Positions 58,279-64,000 of a DNA stretch of 64,000 nucleotides are shown piece after piece (positions within the stretch are counted from its first letter, which is position 1; the number at the start of each line of letters is the position of its first letter). The translations under genes and the position numbers were made by a program. The stretch is from a virus. The notes beneath the pieces are model-generated. The model did not search any database. It saw nothing but the letters and a program-made list of their open reading frames with translations, and was not told the origin of the DNA. The DNA lies in the IMG/VR virus record IMGVR_UViG_3300047508_000265, positions 1 through 64,000 of that record. One strand, 5' to 3'.

Positions 58279-58592
58279 TACTTGATGAATACCAAGAGCG
58301 AGCTTATGACTTGGCGCTTCCTACGACCAAAAATATAACTTACATGTTGCTTGGAGTAACTAATGAATCTGGGGAGGCCGCTGGGAAATTGAAGAAAGCG
58401 CTTCGAGGCGATAAGAAACTAGCCGCGATAACTGAAGATATCGCACAGGAATTGGGTGATGTGCTTTGGTATGTATCCGGAGCCGCTAGAGTTCTAGGGT
58501 ATTCTTTGGATGAAATCGCCTGTATGAATTTGAAAAAATTGGAAGATAGACAATTGAGAGGTAAACTGCAAGGTGACGGAGACGAACGCTAA
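58275..58592 (+). CDS. MazG-like nucleotide pyrophosphohydrolase, 105 aa
   Basis: Metal-binding acids in ESGEAAGKLKK (E31, E34) and ELGDVLWYV (E59, D62) match the MazG fold. These hydrolyse dNTPs or (p)ppGpp-like nucleotides. It sits with ribonucleotide reductase, consistent with nucleotide-pool control. Confidence 0.8.
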   Translation: MILDEYQERAYDLALPTTKNITYMLLGVTNESGEAAGKLKKALRGDKKLAAITEDIAQELGDVLWYVSGAARVLGYSLDEIACMNLKKLEDRQLRGKLQGDGDER

Positions 58593-59064
58593 AATTATTT
58601 ATTCGCTTTTATGGGGTTTAGTTTTTCCTGAAAAAAGGAAAGTGATTCTTCATAAGTATAATATTTCGGATAAAAGAAAAGCGGTAACGAGACGATATGC
58701 ACAATCTGAGCGCGGAAAACAAACTATTACAGCTTATAACAATTCATCTCAAGGTAAGAACAATAGACGGCGAGCCAAACGAAAATACAAACGGTCTGAA
58801 AAGGGCCGACTAAAGAATTGTGTTCATGCTGCAAAACGTAATGCTCTGAAGAGGTGTCGTACGGTTGGTGATCTTTTTGCTATAGAAAAGGTTTACGCTC
58901 GTGCGCAAGAGCTTCGACAATGGTTTGATGTTGTAGTTGATCATATTGTTCCTCTTGCTAAAGGCGGCGCCCATTCTCCAGAAAATTTGCAGATTATTTA
59001 TGCTTTTGAAAATGAACGCAAGGGAGCCCGCTTAGATTATAAGCCACGAGTTATTTTCAAATGA
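58573..59064 (+). CDS. HNH endonuclease before ribonucleotide reductase
   Basis: 163 aa, GTG start. Basic N-terminus, RTVGDLFAIEKVYARA, VDHIVPLAKGGAHSPENLQII and ends PRVIFK. Its stop overlaps the reductase ATG (ATGA). TIGDL family with 10916, 41206 and 47903. Confidence 0.9.
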   Translation: MTETNAKIIYSLLWGLVFPEKRKVILHKYNISDKRKAVTRRYAQSERGKQTITAYNNSSQGKNNRRRAKRKYKRSEKGRLKNCVHAAKRNALKRCRTVGDLFAIEKVYARAQELRQWFDVVVDHIVPLAKGGAHSPENLQIIYAFENERKGARLDYKPRVIFK

Positions 59065-60965
59065 TTTTATCAGAAAAGTTTCTCAAGCCTTATAAAACAG
59101 CTAAACCGCCCTTCGGGTTTAATGGTCTTGGGCATGTTGTATATCGCCGGACCTACAGTCGTTTTAAAGAGGACGGTCAGTTAGAAGATTGGTGGGAAAC
59201 TTTGCAGCGTTGTGTGGAGGGCGCTCAAAAGATTGGTGCGGAATACACAGTTGAAGAAGCAGAAAAACTTTATAACCATTTATTTAATCTTAGATGCTCG
59301 TTCGCCGGAAGGTCTTTGTGGCAGTTCGGGGCTCCTACACTTGACAAACTCGGCGCGGCATCGCTACTTAATTGTTGGTTTGTTCCGATAACCAAACCTT
59401 ATGACTTCTGTTTTTTATTCGATAATCTTATGCTCGGAGGAGGCTGCGGATTTTCCATCCGTCGTCAAGATGTTCACGAACTTCCAAGAGTTAAACGCGG
59501 AGTTTCGATTACTCATCAAAAATGCAGCGACGCCGATTTCATTGTTCCCGATTCCCGTGAAGGGTGGGTACGGTTATTGCGCCGAGTTCTTAGGTCCTAC
59601 TTTGAAACCGGTACAAGTTTTAATTACTCGACTATTCTTGTGCGACCTCGCGGTGAAAGGATAGCGGGATTCGGGGGGATTGCTAGTGGGCCTATCAATC
59701 TTATAGAAGGTGTAGAGTCTATTTGTAAAGTTTTACGAGCACGAGAGGGCAAAAAACTTAGGTCTATCGATGCTCTTGATATTTGTAATATAATAGGAAG
59801 CATAGTTGTTTCGGGTAATGTTAGACGTTCTGCTGAAGTTGCGCTTTTTGACCCTGATGATGTCCTTCTTTTACGAGCTAAACGTTGGGATTTAGGAGAC
59901 GTTCCCAATTTTCGCGCAATGTCTAATAATAGTCTTTACGCTGATAGTTATGATCATATTATGGATCATGTGTGGCAAACATATGAGGGAAACGGCGAAG
60001 CGCTTGGGTTGTTTAATCTTCCCCTTGCTCAAAGCCAAGGACGATTAGGAGAGGAGCGAGACGATAATTGTGAGGGAGCTAATCCTTGTATGGAGGTTCC
60101 TCTTGCGCCTTATGAATGTTGTAATCTTGCAGAACTATTTTTAAATAATATCGAATCGCCTGAACAATTGTATGAGTGCGCCCGACTTCTCTATAAAACC
60201 CAAAAAGCAATTGCTGCTGCTCCCTATCACCATCCCGAAACAAATAGAGTGGTCCACCGAAATATGCGATTGGGACTTGGTGCCACTGGAATCTGTCAAG
60301 TTTCGAAAAAACTCGAATGGCTCGATAAGTGTTATAGAGACCTTCGGAAGTTCGATAGGGAATGGAGCAAGAAACGAGGATGGCCAGAGTCCATCAAACT
60401 TACCACCATTAAACCGAGCGGTACGTTGTCCCTCCTCGCGGGTTCCACGCCGGGTTGTCATCCAGCCTACTCGCAGTACTATCTTCGTCGTGTCCGATTA
60501 AGCTCCTCTGATTCCCTGATTCCCTGCCTCCGTGAAGCTGGCTACAATGTAACTTTTCAGGAGAATCAGGACGGTTCCGTGAATCGTGACACTCTGGTTG
60601 TTGAGTTTCCTTGTGAGGCTGGGGAAGGAGCGAAGCTCGCCTCTGATATGACTGCGGTGGACCAGCTTGAGTTAGTGAAGAAGCTTCAGACGATATGGGC
60701 TGATAACGCCGTCTCAGTTACTATTTATTATGAACATAGCGAGTTAGACGCCATACGCGCTTGGCTGAAGGAACATTATGCTTCCTCAATTAAATCCGTG
60801 AGCTTTCTCCTGAAGCAGGGCCATAACTTCAAACAGGCGCCTTATGAGGCGATAGATAAGACAACCTATGATATGCTAATGCAGAAAATTAAACCGATAA
60901 AAAATATCTCGCAGGGCGAACTAATAGAGGAGGAGTGTGCAGGAGGAAAATGCCCAGTTCGCTAA
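59061..60965 (+). CDS. nrdJ: Class II (B12-dependent) ribonucleotide reductase, 634 aa
   Basis: Monomeric adenosylcobalamin-type reductase: N-terminal redox Cys in LLNCWF (C105), active-site Cys in NPCMEVPL (C343), and a C-terminal shuttle pair CAGGKC (C626, C631). Makes deoxynucleotides for replication without oxygen dependence. No intron is evident in its frame. The preceding HNH overlaps its start. Confidence 0.9.
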   Translation: MILSEKFLKPYKTAKPPFGFNGLGHVVYRRTYSRFKEDGQLEDWWETLQRCVEGAQKIGAEYTVEEAEKLYNHLFNLRCSFAGRSLWQFGAPTLDKLGAASLLNCWFVPITKPYDFCFLFDNLMLGGGCGFSIRRQDVHELPRVKRGVSITHQKCSDADFIVPDSREGWVRLLRRVLRSYFETGTSFNYSTILVRPRGERIAGFGGIASGPINLIEGVESICKVLRAREGKKLRSIDALDICNIIGSIVVSGNVRRSAEVALFDPDDVLLLRAKRWDLGDVPNFRAMSNNSLYADSYDHIMDHVWQTYEGNGEALGLFNLPLAQSQGRLGEERDDNCEGANPCMEVPLAPYECCNLAELFLNNIESPEQLYECARLLYKTQKAIAAAPYHHPETNRVVHRNMRLGLGATGICQVSKKLEWLDKCYRDLRKFDREWSKKRGWPESIKLTTIKPSGTLSLLAGSTPGCHPAYSQYYLRRVRLSSSDSLIPCLREAGYNVTFQENQDGSVNRDTLVVEFPCEAGEGAKLASDMTAVDQLELVKKLQTIWADNAVSVTIYYEHSELDAIRAWLKEHYASSIKSVSFLLKQGHNFKQAPYEAIDKTTYDMLMQKIKPIKNISQGELIEEECAGGKCPVR

Positions 60966-61120
60966 CTTATAAAATGTTGGAGCATATTTCTAAGGAACTT
61001 AAGAAATGCAAAATGCCGCCGGTGTATAACTCGAAAGGCGAACCTTGTTATGCTTTGCGGTTTTCTGGTACAAAAAGACAATATCGTAAATTGATGAAGA
61101 AGTTATGCACGACTACCTAG
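60950..61120 (+). CDS. Small basic protein, 56 aa
   Basis: ATG at 60950 with a full AGGAGG just upstream inside the reductase end. Basic (EHISKELKKCKMPP, RQYRKLMKKL). Unknown. Confidence 0.55.
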   Translation: MPSSLTYKMLEHISKELKKCKMPPVYNSKGEPCYALRFSGTKRQYRKLMKKLCTTT

Positions 61121-61776
61121 TCTTCTGTTCCACCCGCCACGGCCAAACGAATGCCGAGCTTGGCATCTACGGCGCTGATCGGAACTTCGATCTTTGCATT
61201 CATGACTATTCGAGTTGGGGCACAGATCCACAGGAAAAGTTTAAACGATCAGAATATTGGTTTACTCGTCCAAAGGCTGAGAAGTTAGAAACGGCAGCTA
61301 TGGTGCTTCCTCATTTGCCTGTAAGTTACAAGTACTATGCTTTTTTAGACGACGATCTTACGATTACAACTGACCAGCTTAATCGTTTGTTTCTTGTTGG
61401 TGATTCCCTTGGTCTCGATCTTTATCAACCGGCATTGACAGGAAATAGTTATGGCTCGTGGAAACATTTGTTTCAATATGAGCTTCCAAATTGTCCTGCT
61501 GTTCGGGATGTAGACTTTGTTGAGATAATGATGCCTTTTATGAGCAAGGCGTTTTTAGACAAGCATATTGGAATGTTTGATTGCAACATTTCCGGTTGGG
61601 GCCTCGACCTGTATGATTGGGGCAAGGGCTATCTAGTAAATTCTATCGCCGTTGGACACTATCGTAAACCAGAAAGGCGTAATCGTATACTTCGCAACGG
61701 CCTCACACCTGCACAAGAACTTTGGATAATGACTAAGATATACAACCCAGATGACTGTAGTTTGCCGCCATGTTAA
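61105..61776 (+). CDS. DUF707-like glycosyltransferase, 223 aa
   Basis: Metal site DDD at 82-84 (YAFLDDDLTI) and a later SGWGLDLYDW block fit DUF707-type sugar transferases. Overlaps the small basic gene. Donor and acceptor unknown. Confidence 0.65.
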   Translation: MHDYLVFCSTRHGQTNAELGIYGADRNFDLCIHDYSSWGTDPQEKFKRSEYWFTRPKAEKLETAAMVLPHLPVSYKYYAFLDDDLTITTDQLNRLFLVGDSLGLDLYQPALTGNSYGSWKHLFQYELPNCPAVRDVDFVEIMMPFMSKAFLDKHIGMFDCNISGWGLDLYDWGKGYLVNSIAVGHYRKPERRNRILRNGLTPAQELWIMTKIYNPDDCSLPPC

Positions 61777-62006
61777 TGCCTTATCAAGACCCAGATGATT
61801 ACGTGAGTTTTTTCGACCAACATACCTGTCGTTTTCATGAAATAGCTCCTGGCGAACCTTATGCTGGCTGCACATGCAGCACAGATTGGGGACAACGAAA
61901 GGCTACGCCGGAAGAGCGAGAAGCCAATAGGAAGAGTCGTCTAGAGCGGGAAGAACGAAGAGCTAGGACTTATCGAGCAGTAGGATTTTTATGCAGTCAG
62001 CCTTAG
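61770..62006 (+). CDS. Small Cys/His protein, 78 aa
   Basis: HTCRFHEIAPGEPYAGCTCS suggests metal binding. The second half is a highly charged coil (REANRKSRLEREERRA). Start could be ATG 61770 or 61776. Unknown. Confidence 0.5.
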   Translation: MLMPYQDPDDYVSFFDQHTCRFHEIAPGEPYAGCTCSTDWGQRKATPEEREANRKSRLEREERRARTYRAVGFLCSQP

Positions 62007-62773
62007 TCGTAGCTTGGCACAATCCAAAACAGATCGCCGAGTTTAAGGAGGCGTGGAAGATTCAGTCTGGTCACCAGGTCTATTTTCAGCAGGATAAGGA
62101 CAAAGAGGGCTGTGCCGTAACGAAGAACAAAGGAATTCGTCGAGCGTATGATGACGGCGCTGAGATGATCGTTGTTTTAGATGATGACTGTTATCCTAAA
62201 GACGAACACTATACTCTGCAGAATTTGTTTGAGGATTATGAATCCGCCTTGAAGCCGCAGAAGGTTTTGATGTATTATGCCATTACTCAGCCTCGTTCTC
62301 GTGGAACGCCGTATTTAAACCGGACTATTCAAATGCCGGTTGCTGCGGCTTTGGGGTATGCTTTAAAGTTCCCAGATTTGGATGCCGCTTCTTCTTTGGT
62401 TCTCGGCAGCCAGATTGAGATTGGAATGCTGAAACAACCAATACACGGAAGGTATTTTAGTGGTTGCGGAATGAATTTCGCCTTTCGTCGTGAATGGATT
62501 GATTGTGTTCAATTTATCAACATTCCCAGATTCGACGACATTTGGATGTTTTTAATCTTCCAGAAAATCGCCTACGCGAAAGGATTTTGTTTTTCTTTGG
62601 AAGGTCCTGATGTAATTCATCAGCGTCAATCCAACATTTGGAGAAATTTACAAGACGAAGTCAAATATCTTGAGATAAATGAAACTCTTTGGCAGACGAT
62701 TCATGCTGCTCCTTCTTGCTTGTCCGCTTCGGAATTGAGGGATAAACTTTTTCTAAGTTATCCTCGAACATGA
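61991..62773 (+). CDS. Glycosyltransferase, RGP/GT75-like, 260 aa
   Basis: DDD at 64-66 (VVLDDDCYP), YFSGCGMNFAF and INIPRFDDIWM resemble the reversibly glycosylated polypeptide/alpha-glucan synthase-like family. Could add UDP-sugar-derived residues to a protein. Acceptor unknown. It ends in a convergent overlap. Confidence 0.6.
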   Translation: MQSALVVAWHNPKQIAEFKEAWKIQSGHQVYFQQDKDKEGCAVTKNKGIRRAYDDGAEMIVVLDDDCYPKDEHYTLQNLFEDYESALKPQKVLMYYAITQPRSRGTPYLNRTIQMPVAAALGYALKFPDLDAASSLVLGSQIEIGMLKQPIHGRYFSGCGMNFAFRREWIDCVQFINIPRFDDIWMFLIFQKIAYAKGFCFSLEGPDVIHQRQSNIWRNLQDEVKYLEINETLWQTIHAAPSCLSASELRDKLFLSYPRT

Positions 62774-62916
62774 GTTAGTCTTGGATTTCGTTTCTTAGCG
62801 CCAGCACTCGCCTTACGAGAACTTGCGGCAAGGATTTTGTTTGCCGTTGCTTGTGAGTAATTTTCGCGTCTTGCGATCGATTGAGAGGCTTTCCGGAAAC
62901 CTGGGTGCTTGTTCAT
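62758..62916 (-). CDS. Small phage protein, 52 aa
   Basis: ATG at 62916. Basic with HPGFRKASQSIARRE and the motif ILAASSRKASAGAKKRNPRL, a pattern I recognise from short phage proteins of unknown function. Convergent overlap with the glycosyltransferase end. Confidence 0.6.
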   Translation of the reverse strand: MNKHPGFRKASQSIARRENYSQATANKILAASSRKASAGAKKRNPRLTHVRG

Positions 62917-62952
62917 ATTGAGGGAAGCACGGGCGGATCAAGTTTATATACA

Positions 62953-63003
62953 ATGAAAATTGTAATTAAAGAAGCCAGCCATATTCGGAAGGTTTCGCAA
63001 TAA
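62953..63003 (+). other. Very short frame, 16 codons
   Basis: ATG at 62953 and TAA at 63001-63003 (MKIVIKEASHIRKVSQ). Lies in a plus-strand gap before the tRNA. Too short to call a gene; listed as a possible leader peptide only. The rest of 62917-63037 shows nothing else. Confidence 0.2.
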
Positions 63004-63037
63004 ACTTGTCTAAACGGAATTTTCCAATAATCTTTTA

Positions 63038-63262
63038 TCATGTGTTTACTTTCTCGGGTTGGCAAGATTCGAACTTGCGATCTGATGCTCCCAAGGCATC
63101 CGCGCTGGCCGCTACGCTACAACCCGAGGAAGGAAACCCTCGGTTGCATCCGGGCGGCAATGGTTGTGTCTTGAGTTCGCGCATAAGATTAGGATCGGGT
63201 TCTGAGCCCATTTGTCTAGACATTTCTTTTAGGAATAAATTTTCGAATGTTTCTCGGTTCAC
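63038..63262 (-). CDS. Small protein whose 3' part overlaps a tRNA, 74 aa
   Basis: GTG at 63262 overlaps the upstream stop (GTGA). N-terminus NRETFENLFLKEMSRQMG and DPNLMRELKTQPLPPGC look coded. From about residue 46 the frame reads straight through the tRNA-Pro gene on the same strand and stops beyond it. Either the gene was truncated by the tRNA or translation stops there by tRNA processing. Confidence 0.45.
   Translation of the reverse strand: MNRETFENLFLKEMSRQMGSEPDPNLMRELKTQPLPPGCNRGFPSSGCSVAASADALGASDRKFESCQPEKVNT
63054..63126 (-). tRNA. tRNA-Pro (anticodon UGG)
   Basis: 73 nt on the minus strand. Acceptor CGGGTTG/CAACCCG, D-stem GCGT/GCGC (10-25 to 12-23 Watson-Crick, 13-22 wobble), anticodon stem GATGC/GCATC, loop CTTGGGA with anticodon TGG and G37, T-arm GCAAG-TTCGAAT-CTTGC, discriminator A. 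CCA is not encoded. All arms pair, so functional. It lies inside the ORF at 63038-63262. Confidence 0.93.
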
Positions 63263-63687
63263 AGTCCTAGTTTTTGCAGAACTTCTTGAACAGTCCTGTC
63301 CGTTAACTCATTCATGCGGACGTCATCGTCTGCGTCATCGTCGTCCTGCGTGAGTTCTTTCAAGTGATCTTGAGCCGCTTTCGCGCGCGCTTCTAACTCC
63401 ACCAGAACTGCACGACTTTCGCGTGTGCGCGTGGTCGGGTCGGAATTGAGTTCGCTTGTGAAATGCTCCAATAGCACTGTGAGCGCCCATACATCGTCGG
63501 CAGCTTTAATAATTTCGTCGTCTTGGCGCGAATCTTCTGCGATCCATCCGCGAAGGAAGCCGATGCCTGCTGTGTTTTCAATTCGAGTGAACTCGCCTGC
63601 GTGAATCAGATTGTCTCTCGCGTTTTTACGCTCTGCTTTTCTATCATGGCCTTCCGGTTGTAGTATGCTGCCTGTTTGTTCGCTCAT
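63259..63687 (-). CDS. Uncharacterised helical protein, 142 aa
   Basis: Starts MSEQTGSILQPEGHDRKAER and ends in helices (VLVELEARAKAAQDHLKEL, RMNELTDRTVQEVLQKLG) after an acidic DDDDADDD stretch. No known family. Confidence 0.55.
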   Translation of the reverse strand: MSEQTGSILQPEGHDRKAERKNARDNLIHAGEFTRIENTAGIGFLRGWIAEDSRQDDEIIKAADDVWALTVLLEHFTSELNSDPTTRTRESRAVLVELEARAKAAQDHLKELTQDDDDADDDVRMNELTDRTVQEVLQKLGL

Positions 63688-63688
63688 A

Positions 63689-63871
63689 TTAGCACCAAGT
63701 TATATAAGTATTCATCCAAATTGGATTTGGGTATGGATTGAAAGGAGGCGGATCGTAGGGCCCTCTTCCGCAATAAGGGCTTCGACCGCAGTGCGGACAG
63801 ATATGCTGGTTTGGGGTATTTGTGATAGTGGTGGAATCCACTTTTACATCGCTGCCAGTTGTAGTATTCAT
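63689..63871 (-). CDS. Small Cys-containing Pro-rich protein, 60 aa
   Basis: CPHCGRSPYCGRGPYDPPPF gives a zinc motif followed by a Pro/Asn-rich tail. ATG at 63871 overlaps the stop of the next gene (ATGA). Unknown. Confidence 0.55.
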   Translation of the reverse strand: MNTTTGSDVKVDSTTITNTPNQHICPHCGRSPYCGRGPYDPPPFNPYPNPIWMNTYITWC

Positions 63872-64000
63872 TTACAAGTTTCTGGTGTACAAGGTATCAT
63901 AATACTTTTAAGACCGCAAACAATAAGACAACGCCCGCAAATTAAGTTTTTCCCATCCATCATTGGTTGTGGGTGTTCACAGTCATAAGGGCAGTGAGCA
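63868..64000 (-). CDS. Cys-rich protein, 5' end beyond window
   Basis: Open frame on the minus strand from the right edge to TGA at 63868-63870. Visible part HCPYDCEHPQPMMDG, ICGRCLIVCG, IPCTPETCK; several CxxC pairs suggest zinc binding. ATGA overlap with the previous gene. A similar Cys arrangement occurs, as I recall, in small proteins of other phages. Confidence 0.55.
   Translation of the reverse strand, partial: AHCPYDCEHPQPMMDGKNLICGRCLIVCGLKSIMIPCTPETCK

Noticed and set aside
63611-63988. Plus-strand 125-codon frame near the right edge
   Set aside because: It overlaps three convergent minus-strand genes with zinc motifs and ATGA overlaps; shadow.

Overview
The window is a contiguous piece of a tailed double-stranded DNA bacteriophage genome (Caudoviricetes). 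A large terminase, a portal, a scaffold-like protein, a probable major capsid protein and many tail or fibre proteins lie on the minus strand from about 37.1 kb down to 0.7 kb. Replication, recombination, nucleotide and glycosylation genes lie on the plus strand from 37.2 to 62.8 kb. Several small proteins carry lipoprotein signal peptides and one carries a twin-arginine-like signal, which fits a Gram-negative-type host; the host itself cannot be named from the sequence. No integrase, repressor or recognisable endolysin is visible.

Layout. 0-0.8 kb: small plus-strand genes, the first entering from the left edge. 0.7-1.7 kb: an unknown gene and an HNH endonuclease. 1.9-10.9 kb: a 2019-residue protein with an HExxH motif and three other virion-type proteins. 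11-26 kb: two DUF2341/LamG proteins, a protein with three 130-residue repeats, a C39-like cysteine protein, three collagen-like fibre proteins, a glycine-rich tip protein and small membrane proteins. 26-28.6 kb: overlapping tiny genes including lipoproteins. 28.6-37.1 kb: probable capsid gene, scaffold-like gene, portal and terminase. The capsid gene appears to be split by a very small group I intron and has a structured leader.

Plus strand. 37.2-41.2 kb: small genes, a RuvC-like resolvase and four glycosyltransferase-like genes. 42.1-53.2 kb: SF2 helicase, PD-(D/E)XK nuclease with a cysteine cluster, dNMP kinase, family A DNA polymerase, HD hydrolase and primase-helicase. 53.2-53.4 kb: an AT-rich repeat cluster. 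53.4-58.3 kb: a run of small overlapping genes with a metallopeptidase-like protein and a GT2 glycosyltransferase. 58.3-62.8 kb: MazG, a class II (B12-dependent) ribonucleotide reductase and two more glycosyltransferases. 62.8-64 kb: minus-strand small genes and a tRNA-Pro(UGG).

How it works together. Almost every gene overlaps its neighbour by ATGA, GTGA or TTGA, so translation is heavily coupled. Three near-identical plus-strand promoters place the start codon within about 2-10 bases of the predicted transcript start, suggesting leaderless or nearly leaderless mRNAs. Nine HNH endonuclease genes sit beside key genes (capsid, portal/terminase, dNMP kinase, polymerase, ribonucleotide reductase), and several overlap the start codon of the gene they precede. 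Seven glycosyltransferase-like genes together with threonine-rich collagen-like fibres suggest, as an inference, a phage-encoded virion or host-surface glycosylation pathway.
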